Shown here: in pieces, positions 34,666 through 44,768 of the stretch
Numbering within the stretch: the first letter of the stretch is position 1
Layout of the letters: each line of letters starts with the position of its first letter
From: Gordionus sp. m RMFG-2023
Lineage: Eukaryota > Nematomorpha > Gordioida > Chordodea > Parachordodidae
Direction of reading: 5' to 3'
Assembly: GCF_954871325.1 (NCBI RefSeq)
Contig: NC_088775.1
Span: forward strand, 89,844,805 to 89,908,804
Length of the DNA: 64,000 nt
Program-made: the position numbers and the translations under genes
Notes under the pieces: model-generated
What the model saw: only the letters and a program-made list of their open reading frames with translations
Told to the model about the DNA's origin: nothing
Database searches by the model: none

Positions 34666-34895
34666 TTGCTCATAAATTTTTTTAATTAATACTAATAACC
34701 AATTACAAAAATTTAAATATTTGTAGAAAATATTAATACAGCACCTTAAATAAAAACTTCTCTATCAGAATCGTATAATGGTTAGTACAAATGCGCAGTC
34801 AAAAATTCTTAAAAAAAATTATATAATTAAAAATTTTTTGTTTTACCTTCTAAACCGAATAACTCCTAGGAAACTATCAGCGTCACAAGACACCA

Positions 34896-35254
34896 CTAAA
34901 AAAACTTAAAACTTTATGCGAAATCTAAACTTACACACTAAAAAAAATCCTAAACACAAACTAAGAGGAAAACAGAAACAACTCAAACAAATTCCCGAAA
35001 CTACAAAAATCACAAAACAGACAAAAATATAACTCACCAATGATATCTTTATTAATAATTAAATTAAATCAAAATCAAATAAATTCGTCCTTTTTAATAT
35101 AAAAAAAAATTAATTTCATAAAAATAATAATAATAATAATTTTCATATATGTTTTACATCTAATCTTTCTATCCAATCAACCTTATTTTAATTGGTTGAT
35201 TGGCATTTCGCGTTAAAAAAAAAATAAAACATTCACGTATTTACAAATACGACA
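34896..35254 (-). repeat. 5' LTR of the Ty3/gypsy fossil
   Basis: Outer edge TGTCG (35254-35250). It includes the palindromic CAATCAACC/GGTTGATTGG pair and an A/T-rich body. It aligns with the 3' LTR with indels. Confidence 0.7.
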
Positions 35255-35690
35255 GTATATAGGGTGGTTTAAAACGCGCAAATCCATAAAAATAATTAAT
35301 ATAGCCGAAATGAATATGGTGTATGAAGCAATAGAATACAATTCATGTTTTATTATATTAATGTTAACATTCAAATTTAAATAATATTAATTTAATATAT
35401 AAATATAATTAAACAACATTCTAAATATTATACACGCCGCGCCGCCGCCATAAGAAAAATCGGCGGCTAGCCGGCTCACGCCGCTGATCTCAATCGGCGG
35501 CTGTTCCGGCGTGAATAAAATTGCCGGCGGTGCACAGGTTTACGGATCAAGGAGCAAATATTTAAAAAGCTTTGGAAGGGTAAATTTTTTATTAAATAAA
35601 ATTTAATTATTAGGTAGATATTATAATAATTTCTGAGAGATTTTGTATACATCTAAAGAAAAAGCATTCATATTTAAAGAACTATATTTT
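35255..35690. other. Spacer with a GC-rich transposon-like end
   Basis: Within AT-rich DNA, 35430-35550 is strongly GC-rich (GCCGCGCCGCCGCC, CGGCGGCTAGCCGGC, TTGCCGGCGGTGCACAGG). Read leftwards from about 35550 it starts TAAACCTGTGCACCGCCGGC, similar in plan to the hAT termini elsewhere in the window. A CCGTGCCGCCATAAGAA stretch at 8324 may be a remnant of the same family. Confidence 0.4.
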
Positions 35691-37004
35691 CCTTTTATTT
35701 TTTCAAATATTAGGTTTAATAGACTAAACTGTTCAGCTTCAGCCTATATGCTGAACACAATACTTCGTAATATCTTCCAGTCAACTTTTATTTTAGAAAA
35801 TGCTCCCGAGATTAATAATAGTTTGGTAACTGCAAAATCATTGACGGCTTATTTCAAACAAAGTGACAACGTAAAATATCTAAGCAAGACGTTACTATAA
35901 AATATTGATATAAGATGGAATACAAAGCATAATATGCTACAAAGCATTTATATAATGTATGATGAGATTTTTTTATTCTAACAATCTCGTGATATGACTG
36001 AAAAAATGGGATCTATAGGAAAGGAAGATTTAAAAACACTGATAGATTATTTGGAACCATATAAAGATGCAACTAATGCTCTTGAGGGTGATTGCAGGCC
36101 TACACTACAGAACGTTCTTATATGATATGAAAATAAATATTTTGGGATTTATGCCCATTTTTTCTTTATTTATAAAAAAATTAGGTATAATCTTCTACAT
36201 GAGCATAATGAAATAAATATGAATATAATGGAGAGAAAAACAAAATGCGAAAAAGAAATAGATATAATAAAGAAAAGAGCTAAAAATTTTATAATTGAAA
36301 AATTTTTAATTCATATGCTCCATTAAGTTTCAACATTTTTAATACCAAAGTTACGACAAATGAGGATGTTGTCGTCGGAAGAAATTAATGAAGTAAAAAA
36401 ACATATTGAAAACTTGTTAGATTTTGATTTGCATAGAAGAATGTAACATCGACGTAGATGAAGATTTGATTTTACCCATTTCTCCAAAAGCAAAGAGAAT
36501 CCAATTAAAAGGTATTAACAAATTATAAATTCGTTTAGCTACTTATTAAATGTAATATTTGAAATAAATAGCATCCACATCAAAATTAAACGCCAACAGA
36601 TGGCAGGATGAGGTTGTTACTGAGGATAGTACCGTACATAATGACATAACAAAATATTTAAATCTTAAAGTAACCATTTTTGATAAGTATAATTTAGCAT
36701 AATTTTAAGATTCATATATTACAATTAATATATAAATTTACTATTATTGGTTCACTTTTATTTAAAGATTTCAATTGAGGAAGAGGATATACTTCAAAAG
36801 GATGTCCTACTTTGGTGGAAACGACAAGAAAAAAATTTGCCAAAGCTATCAAGAATAGCAAAAAAAATATTAGCAATTCCTGCAACTAGTGCTACTTCTG
36901 AAAGAGGATTTAGCATTGCCGGAAGGTTTTTAGAACAAAGAAGAACATGTTTGAATCTCGAAAATGTGGATTCATTATTATTTTTGCACTATAATTACTT
37001 ATAA
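35690..37004 (+). pseudogene. hAT transposase fossil, N-terminus missing
   Basis: Begins with RLNCSASAYMLNTILRNIF and LTAYFKQS. Then come DIRWNTKHNMLQSIYIMYDEI (35900-35975), DLKTLIDYLEPYKDATNALE (36030-36090), a helical insertion ending FLIPKLRQMRML (36340-36370), and the C-terminal dimerisation domain VLLWWKRQEKNLPKLS...IPATSATSERGFSIAGRF (36800-37004) with a proper stop. In-frame stops occur near 36122 and 36325, so it is dead. The BED finger and first catalytic Asp are absent. Gene order and wording match the 1-1384 fossil, so both belong to related hAT lineages. Some gaps could be small introns. Confidence 0.8.
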
Positions 37005-37159
37005 TATTTATATTTTATAAATATTTTATTTGATAAAATAAATTATCCATAATTTAAATTGAATATTTTTTAAGCTTAATATAGTAATTTCCTAAATTAT
37101 AAAACTTATAGAGGTGTAATGTTGAAACTATTTTCATTAGATGCTTAAAATAGCGGACC

Positions 37160-37510
37160 TGGGTAAAAATATTTTTATAAATAATGGGCGGGCGGGTAAA
37201 AAATTTCTGACTAATGGGTGAGCGGGCAAGAAATTTTAGACTAATGGGCGGGCGGGTAAAAATTTTTAGATTAATGGGCGGGCGGGTATATTTTTTTTGA
37301 AAACTATAGGCGGGCTGGGCGGGCGGGTTAAAATTTTTAGATTAATGGGCGGGCGGGCGGGTATATTTTTTTTGAAAACTATAGGCGGGCTGGGCGGGCG
37401 GGTAAAAATTTTTAGATTAATGGGCGGGCGGGCGGGTATATTTTTTTTGAAAACTATAGGCGGGCTGGGCGGGCGGGTTAAAATTTTTTTAAACATTGAG
37501 TGGGCGGGCA
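37160..37510. repeat. GC-rich tandem repeat array in the hAT 3' end (three ~75-bp units plus partial ones)
   Basis: Units built of GGGCGGGCGGG, TATATTTTTTTTGAAAACTA, TAGGCGGGCTGGGCGGG and AAAATTTTTAG; about three full units between 37271 and 37488 and shorter, older ones from 37180. The apparent open frames on both strands (Pro/Arg/Ile-rich) are produced by the repeat and are not genes. They sit just inside the element end, so they are sub-terminal repeats. Confidence 0.85.
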
Positions 37511-37544
37511 TATTATCCAAAAACCCGCCCAATGCAGACCTCTA
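37511..37544 (-). repeat. hAT terminal inverted repeat (3' end)
   Basis: Read leftwards from 37544: TAGAGGTCTGCATTGGGCGG. Same TAGAG--CTGCA start as the miniature elements, but with GGGCGGG instead of GGCCCGG blocks. Confidence 0.7.
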
Positions 37545-37559
37545 GCATATACTGAAATT

Positions 37560-39565
37560 TGAGCAAGCCTTCGACCTTGCCTTACCCACCACCCACTATA
37601 GGAAAAAAGACAGTCATTTGAAAGTGGTACAAGGAAAACACAGAAAGATTACATGCTAATCTCTAGCAGAAGATTATAAGACTGCCAAATCGACACTAGG
37701 CTTTAAAAGGGGAGGCAACAAATCATACAAAGAACTATGGTGGCGGAATGAAGAGGTACAGACCACTATAAAGGAGAAAAAAGCCCTATACACAATATGG
37801 TACAAATCCAAAAACCCAGATGACATACAAAAAAATCCAAGAGAATAGCTACAAAGGTAGTGGCTAGGGCCAAAGCTATGGCATACGATGACATGTATGA
37901 AGAACTACATACCAAAGAAGGGCAAAATAAAATATACAATTAGCCAAAGTGGGAAAATGATAATAAAGGAAAAAGAAATAATGAATAGATGGAAGGAATA
38001 TTTTCAGGAGCTTCTAAACTTTAATACCCACTTACTACATTTAGATGAACACTCCCCATGTCAAAACCTTATACAACTAATAACAGAACAAGAGATAATC
38101 ATATGCCTCAAGCATATAAAAAATAGGGGACCATATGATATTCCAATAGAAAGCCTTAAAGCACTAGGAGAATGGATTACATTTCCTTACAAATCTATAC
38201 AATAAAATACTTGGAAATGAAGAGATTCCCAAAAATGGAAGCAGATCTATCTAGTTCCTATCTTCAAAAATATAGGGGATCCACTTGTCAAAATTACAGG
38301 GGCATAAAACTAATGTCACACTGTCTAAAACTATACGAAAAAATAATAGAAAAAAGATTAAGAGATATAATCAAAATAGGAAAGACTCAATTTGTCTTTA
38401 TGCCTGGAAGATCAACACATGATGCAATCAACGCAATTAGGCAAATGAGTGAAAATTACAGGGAAAAGAATAAAAAGCTACACATGTTCTTTCTCGATCT
38501 AGAAAAGGCCTTCGATAGAATCCCAAGATAACTTAACTGGTGGGCGTTACGCCAGAAAAAGGTTCTCGAAAAATATATAAGAATAATACAAGATATGTAT
38601 ATGGGCCATATAACAATGGTCCAGCACAACAGGTACTTCAGCAGGTTTCACAATAGCCGAAGGAGTTCATCAAGGGTCGGCTCTCAGCCCACTTCTCTTC
38701 ATTACAGTAATAGATGTATTAGCACAGTCTATACCTTAAACAATCCGGTGGAATATGATATTGGCAGATGATATTGTGATACTTACCGAATCCAAGGATA
38801 AAATGAAAGAAAGATTAGTGAGTTGGATAAATATCATAGAAAAGCACGGACTAAAAGTAAATAAAGAAAAGACGGAGTATATGGTGATAGGAGGAGATGA
38901 AACAGAGAGTATTAATATAAATGAATGGCAGATATCGGCAATTGAAAGCTGCAAATATTTGGGCTCCACTATACAAACAAATGGCATATTAGAGAAAGAG
39001 ATAAAGAGTAAAATTAATCAAGGGTGGTTAAAGTGGAGATTTTTATCTGGAGTGCTATCTGACAAAAGAATCCCGTGCTATTTGACAAAATTATCATAAA
39101 CAAATTAAAGGGAAAAATTTACAGTTCCATAGGACAACCAACTATTTTATATAGTTCGAAAACATGACCAACCAAGGAATCAGACGAGAGAAGTCTACAA
39201 ACTATGGAGATGAGAATTCTGAGGATGATTGCTGGGGTAACAAGAAAGGATAAAGTGCACAGTACAAGAATACTAAGTAGTTTAAAGGTAGTGCCCATTA
39301 AGACTATGTTAATGGTAAACAGACTTAGGTGGTATGGGCACACAACGAGAAGGCCTATGAACTACATAGGAAATAAGATTCAGAGTTTGGAAGTGATGGG
39401 CAAACGTAGAGGAAGGCCAAAACTTCAATGGGGCCATAAAGTTAGAGCCAATATAAAGAAGTATAAATTAGATAAATGAGATTGTATAAATAACATAAAG
39501 TGGAGAGAGATTTTGAAGGAGCTTACCACCAGAAAAGGTGAAAACTAAAGAGAATAAAAAATGTA
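37560..39565 (+). mobile_element. 5'-truncated LINE with reverse transcriptase, broken
   Basis: A non-LTR retrotransposon read rightwards. Parts: a pre-RT region (ELWWRNEEVQTTIKEKKALY near 37735-37795; AKAMAYDDMYEEL near 37870); an RT core with NYRGIKLMSHCLKLYEKII (about 38290-38350), GFMPGRST-like VFMPGRSTHDAI (38395), the catalytic FLDLEKAFDRIPR (38490-38530), VHQGSALSP-type remnant (38670) and ADDIVIL (38760); then LSKTEYM-type KEKTEYMVIG (38865). The tail, with RKDKVHST...RLRWYGHTTRRP (39240-39350) and GRPKLQW, is typical of RTE-like LINEs. Several frameshifts and stops separate these parts (for example near 37840, 38200, 38531 and 38740). The endonuclease is missing. The clade is from memory of motifs (RTE or a neighbour). 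Confidence 0.8.
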
Positions 39566-39735
39566 TTGCATTGGAAATTTGATCTACATACATCGGGATC
39601 ATGATAAAATAAGAGTCAATTATTTTGATAACAAACATTTTATTACTATATCTAATAAGAAAAATTATTTCAATTTTTTGCAAATAATATTATTTTATAA
39701 TGTAATTATTTCTTTCTATTTGGTAATTTAATATT

Positions 39736-41037
39736 TTACGAGTATAATATATTACAAATTTTACAATCTTTCGAAGTAGTTCTAACTATTTTACCTGACT
39801 CCCATTTTAATTCAATCTTAGAAGAATTATCATTTAACTCGAGGATGAAAAAATAAGGATGATAAAGGCCAAATCCTCTAGGTATTCTCTCTATAGGTTT
39901 AATAATCATTTTTGAATATTTATAAATAATGGTCTCATCCAATTTCACTGTAATAGTAAGTATGCCATGAAAATTATTCAAGTTCAATTCTATTCCAGTT
40001 ATATATGGTATTATTTTTGATGAAATCCCGGGAAATACGATATTAGAACATTCCTTTTTAGTAAAAGATATATAACAGAATTTATAACAAGTTTCGAAAG
40101 AATTGAAATTTTTCATGATAATATCACATATTTCAGAGTCATTTAGCAATTTACAATCGCGTACTAATTCTTTTATGTCTAAGATATTGAAATCTATAAT
40201 ATAAAACATCGGATCAAAATTGTTTTCCAATAATTTAGAAATTATATTGTTTGAATCATTAGAAATTAAACTTTTGGCGATTTCATTTTTGGCCCATTCT
40301 ACCAGAAAGGCGAAAATAATTTGCTTTGGTATACATATTTTAATATTTAAAAATGTGATATATTTTTGTATTAGATCAATAGGTAAGTTAAGAAATTCAT
40401 TTGATGCAAATAAGGTTCTGTAATTTTCTTTAAGACACTAAAATTAATAAAGTCTATTTAGATATAATGGAAAAATTTAGCAATATTTACTTCAAAATAA
40501 TTATCAATATCAATTTCTGGATGAATTTTCGATGCTCGGTATAGTGTAAAAGCCCTATAATAATCATTTGTTTTCTTATTCACTTCTTCCACACATTATG
40601 AAATTAAGTCCTCCAATAAATATTTTTTAGCTCCATATAAAATTTCTAAAATTTTATTAGCATTCAATTTCTTAAAATCGACTTCATTTGTATATATATT
40701 CCTTGTTTTTATATATAATTAAAATACATTATATTTGTACAAATTACTTCAAGATTACTTCGAAAGCTTTTACACTTATATCTTCAATGCTTATGCAATT
40801 ATTTTCTAATTTGACACTCCCATAGAACATGGTATAAAACATTTCACTTTTATATGCTAGAATATGTTTATGGGCGTATATTATCTTCCTTTCCACCTTT
40901 AAATGATTAACCAAACATTGTTTAAAATTGAAATAAATAATTATTATAACTTCGAATCTCACATCTGACATATAAGAATTTTTGAGTAAACTTTCATTTA
41001 TTTTCGTGCTATCTTTAAATAATTTAAAATTTTCCAT
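39736..41037 (-). pseudogene. BTB-BACK-PHR family gene H, four exons, complete apart from one stop
   Basis: Exons 41037-40951, 40896-40748, 40701-40491 and 40437-39736 (87, 149, 211, 702 bp), all with normal GT/AG ends and the family's phases; 382 residues if continuous. Exon 1 MENFKLFKD...SYMSDVRFE; exon 2 VERKIIYAHKHILAYKSEM; exon 3 NIYTNEVDFKKL...GAKKYLLEDLIS; exon 4 opens before the first Met with CLKENYRTLFASNEF and continues through the BACK helix FLVEWAKNEIAK to the PHR-like GLYHPYFFILELND. The only defect seen is TAA at 40598-40596 in exon 3, where relatives have AAA (Lys) before CVEE. It may be a very young pseudogene, an allele, or an error. It is the most divergent full-length copy and resembles fragments D and M. 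Confidence 0.8.
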
Positions 41038-41381
41038 AATTTCCTAAATAATAATAAATATTCTTTTTAAAAAAAAATTATTTTATTTAGATTAAAATAT
41101 TGGTCACTGAAACGAGGGAAAATTTTTAATATTATAATTTTTATTTAAAAATAATAAATATGCGATCTAGTGGATATGGATGGAAATTTTTTGTAGTGAT
41201 AATAATTCAAAGTTTCAATACTCTAAAGTTTAAAGAATTCCGTATGTATTTCATGTGAAAATTTTCACAATTCTTTAATATATTAAAAATAGAAAAGATG
41301 TGTGCTAAATGCTATTAAGTTATCACGATTCTATAATTTTACAAAATAAGTATATTATTTAAAAATTTTAGTGCTACTAAG
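41038..41381. other. 5' flank of gene H
   Basis: Contains TGAAACGAGGGAAAATTTT at 41108-41126 and AATATGCGATCTAGTGGATA near 41157. Both recur near fragment D (16190) and at 57320-57370, 3' of the intact gene. Shared upstream DNA such as this could include the family promoter. No gene. Confidence 0.45.
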
Positions 41382-41794
41382 TAGTGATCTGCATCGGGCC
41401 TAATTTTTCAAGACCGGCCCGAAATTATTTTAAAAAGTTTTGCAGGCCTGGCTCGAACCCGAATTTTTTTTTAAAAATTTAACGGCCATCCATGCCCGGT
41501 CTGAATTTATTTAAATATAGAAATTAATTTTTATAATTTCTCAAAATAAAAGACATATGTTATATGGCGTTTAGTTTCAATAAATAAAATCAAAATTTTT
41601 TATTTTACATAAAAAATTCAATATAAAATTATTGATGAATTTAGATATATTTAGAAAAATTTCCAAAAACTGACCCGAAAAAAATTTGGGCCCGTCCCGG
41701 CCTTAACCCGATTATTTTAAATGGAATTACCCGAAGCCCGTTCGGGTCAGGCCGGACTCGGGCCGGGTACCGGGTCTAACTTTGCAGATCTCTA
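41382..41794. mobile_element. hAT-like MITE, family 1 (413 bp), with perfect 8-bp target duplication
   Basis: Starts TAGTGATCTGCATCGGGCC and ends in the complement of TAGAGATCTGCAAAGTTAG. GC-rich sub-terminal blocks lie on each side. Flanked by CTACTAAG at 41374-41381 and 41795-41802. Longest of the three full copies. Confidence 0.9.
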
Positions 41795-41802
41795 CTACTA
41801 AG

Positions 41803-43630
41803 TATGGAATATTAAATCAAATATTAGACAATTAAGCAATTTGTTTAAATAAACTGATAATATATATATATAATTTTAAGGAAAAACATAAATAGTTCTA
41901 TATAAATTTATATCTAAAAAATTTAATTAATACACTTAATATATAAAAATGAAAGGAAGATTTTCTTCCAGTTCTGAGGATGCTCACCTTTATTTCACCA
42001 CTATCCAGATAATGGTAAATTTATAATCTAAAATTATGCCAATTGAACGAAAAAAGTATGCAATTCTTAAAACTTTGAGTTATTAATACATCAAAAAATT
42101 TCCACCCATAACCACGATCATATATTTATTATTTTTTTAAATAAAAATTTAATATTAAATATTTTATCCACAAAAATATTAAGCAAGCCTGAAGATTTGA
42201 CTATAGATGATACAAAGGTTTAGACATCTATTAGCGAAATATCGATGCTTAGACAATTGTTTTCTAAAATATTGATTTAGCCTTTTTAAAAATCGACTCC
42301 AACATTACCTATTTTTAATTCAAGTTTTTCAAAGAAAACACCTTTAAGATTTATCAAATAAATTAATTACTTATTGATTTTCTTTTTTTTACAACCCCTA
42401 TAAAAGACGCAAGACATCTTCTCATAACTTCACTCCTACTAATTTTCCTTAATAATAAATGGAAAAATTCACTCAAATCAATGGAATGGAGCACTCCGAA
42501 CTTTGAACATTAAATTATTAGATAACATAAATTATTTGTGTATACTTAAGATAGAACAGATTCAAGGATCTGGCAAATTTTAAGAGGAAGATTTTTTTAA
42601 ATGGATCTGGCCGGATTGGGAAATGGGAGTTTAGGGCGAAGCCTTTTTCCAAGGGGAATAATTATTTTAAAGGTCACTAAAAATCTAAAAAAGGTAAGAA
42701 AAAATAAATTAAAATTATTATCTACCTTAAAAAAATATTTAAATTTAAAAATCATGACAGCTTGATTTGCTCAATTGATGGGAAATTATAGCGAAATCAC
42801 ATGATATACAGTAAGCAGCTGTCGTGATTTCATCATTTTCACTTCGTATAATTATACCTTATCGCTGGCTCGTAATATAAATGGGGCGTTAAAATAAAAT
42901 TAATTTAAACAAGGGAAAGGGGAAGGGGATAATCGATTGAGAATCTGTTCTTTTTTAAATTTTAGGCTAATGAATCTTATATAAAAATTATGAAAAATTA
43001 AAAAAGAACTTACTGGTTTCACCGAGGTACTGGGTCGAGCAGCACAGACTTCATTCGATCTATACATAGTAAAAACTTAAATTTAAATTCACAAAAAAAC
43101 TACATTTTTTTGGATTTAGAATTTTCCATATTACCATTAATTTTGTTTATTTCTACTTAGTGATTTGTTGTAATTGTATTTTTTAGTTATATTCTTAAAT
43201 AAATTTTGATTTTTTTAAAATAAAATATTAACTAAACATCTTTATTGCATTTTAAAATAATATAAGACGTCATTGTAGCTAATTTTATAAATTTGAAAAT
43301 GTCAAAATAAATTTTCTACGTATTAAGATTTCTTTTTGAGCAAAATATCTTTGAAAATTAATACTATTTGTTATTAATAAATCAACTTTTACTAATTTAA
43401 ACCGATATATTCATCGTTAGATGCAAAATATTATCTATATAATAAATAATATAAAACTAATCATCGATAAACATAAATAAATCAGGTTTTACGACTTTGA
43501 ACTAATAGATGCCTAACAATTAATCTAAAAATAAACATTAAATTCTCAGAGAATTTGTTTATATTAATTTTAATTTTTTCAAATTCTTTTTAAATAATAT
43601 TACCATAGATCGATTAAATACAGAAATAGG
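41803..43630. other. Intergenic DNA with segments repeated elsewhere in the window
   Basis: 42160-42300 is a diverged relative of the MITE at 26672 and 53120. 42770-43200 is related to 51470-51860: both contain CAGCTGTC, an ACTGGGTCG motif and AAATTTAAATTCA. No gene. Confidence 0.45.
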
Positions 43631-43990
43631 ATTACTACTTCAAACCAGGAATTATTTTTATTTTAGTTCTTATCAATTTTTAATTGCTTAGTTACCATAA
43701 CAATAAAGTGTTTACATTGATTGCCATTTGCAAATAAAAAAAAAAATTGCCAGCTAAAAGTGCTATTACCCTAAATTGGCGTTTATATACTTTACTTTTA
43801 TACTATTTAGCTAAATGACGAAAATTGAATTGAAATGAAATGCAAGTCAAATAAAAGTTACAACGGTTTAGAATTTCCATAATATTATATTTTATAAAAT
43901 AGTCTTAAAACAATTATAATTACGCGTGAAAATTGTTCATGTTATTTGATATTTTTATACTCATAAATGTTATATTATTTAATAAAACAT
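43631..43990 (+). pseudogene. BTB-BACK-PHR family fragment L: PHR-like end only
   Basis: Very decayed: TTGCTTAGTTACCATAACA (LVTIT), then GTTTATATACTTTAC...TATTTAGCTAAATGACGAAA (YTI-LNDE) and the conserved tail AAAGTTACAACGGTTT. The family's 3' flank AATAAAACATTTGCAATCAT follows at about 43980. BTB and BACK are absent. Confidence 0.6.
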
Positions 43991-44089
43991 TTGCAATCAT
44001 AATCAATTATTGAATTCCGAACATCCTAGTGGGTGTGGAATATATCGGACTTGTCTTTAAAAAAAAGAGAATATAATCATGAAAAAAAA

Positions 44090-44280
44090 TTAGGAAGACT
44101 GGGGTTAGTCAAACCGATTTTTACAAAATTGGCCATAGCTCCTGGTTTTTTATATAATATAAAAATAATATAGGATTAGATACCTAAAACTATACTCTAT
44201 AAAGGTGCCTGATAAAAAATTTTAAGAAATAAATTTATTTTTTGCAAAATAAAAATTTGTCCAACAAGCCCCGATAACGG
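44090..44280 (+). mobile_element. Fragment of the GGGGAGACC-type TIR element
   Basis: GAAGACTGGGGTTAGTCAAA and the following TTTTTACAAAATTGGCCATAGCTC resemble the left end of the element at 47775 (GGGGAGACCAGGGCTAGTCG, then TTTTTGTCAAAATCATCATAGCTC), and both continue with a similar 'GATAC-TA-A--TAT' stretch. The right end was not found. Confidence 0.55.
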
Positions 44281-44507
44281 GGAGAGGCAAAACACTTGAA
44301 GGGGCTTCCTTACCTATTGGTTATTTGGGCCATTAAATTAAAGTGCATTTTTAACATGTATAGAATAATTTTAGTGTTCAAAATTTCATAATACATATAA
44401 ATTGAAGTTAATTATATATAAAAATTGAACTATTATTTTGGTTAATTTAATAAAAATATTAAACAAGCATCCCATAAAAACTCCATTAGAAATTTTACGA
44501 TAGGCTA

Positions 44508-44768
44508 AATGAAGCCTTGCCAAATATATCCATTGTATTAAGGATTACTTTAACCATTCCAACTACTGTAGCATCCACAGAACACAGCTTCTGGCTCAAA
44601 TTAATTAAAACTTACCTACGATCCTGTATGGCACAGGACAGAATTGTTAATCCCTCTTTAATCACAATAGAAAATGATGTCGACTCATCGTTAAGATTAT
44701 ACTGGCATAATAAATATCCTCTTTTGCATTTAAAAAAGGCGAGGATATATTATATTACTTTACGATAA
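44508..44768 (+). pseudogene. hAT transposase fragment of a second type (ZMYM1/TTF-like), dimerisation domain
   Basis: LNEALPNISIVLRITLTIP, then TTVASTEHSFWLKLIKTYLR and AQDRIVNPSLITIEND: the conserved C-terminal domain of the hAT lineage that also gave ZMYM1-like host genes ('TIPVTVASAERSFSKLKLIKNYLRS'). Only this domain is seen. The SFWLKL substitution and the loss of all upstream domains show that it is a remnant. It differs from the Hermes-like fossils at 1 and 36 kb. Confidence 0.75.

Larger units (their letters stand above)
28359..35254 (-). mobile_element. Ty3/gypsy-type LTR retrotransposon, old fossil
   Basis: Reads leftwards. It is bounded by diverged direct repeats of about 350 bp (34896-35254 and 28359-28707), both starting TGTCG and both containing a CAATCAACC...GGTTGATTGG hairpin. 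Next to the 5' repeat a TGGTGTCTTGTGACGC stretch (34880-34895) is a plausible tRNA primer site. A purine tract AAAGGGGTGGCA (28708-28719) precedes the 3' repeat. Order: gag-like region, protease, reverse transcriptase, RNase H, integrase, a long AT-rich tail, then a second zinc-knuckle ORF. Pol order (RT before integrase) places it in Ty3/gypsy (Metaviridae). It carries a few breaks, and the two LTRs differ by many substitutions and indels, so it is old. It inserted into or next to the end of the inverted duplication. Confidence 0.85.

Noticed and set aside
34759-34801. tRNA-like 5' half (ATCGTATAATGGTTAGTAC) in the leader of the LTR element, possible half-tRNA primer site
   Set aside because: The D-arm wording is suggestive, but it lies about 100 bases away from the LTR edge, has no anticodon-stem partner, and the TGG motif next to the LTR is a better primer site.
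37266-37545. Proline-rich or Gly/Arg-rich repeat proteins on both strands
   Set aside because: The frames are produced by a DNA tandem repeat with GGGCGGG units; both strands are open only because the unit length allows it.
12782-41037. Reassigned TAA codon explaining the lone stops in genes C and H
   Set aside because: Other family members end with TAA at the conserved C-terminus, so TAA is a normal stop.
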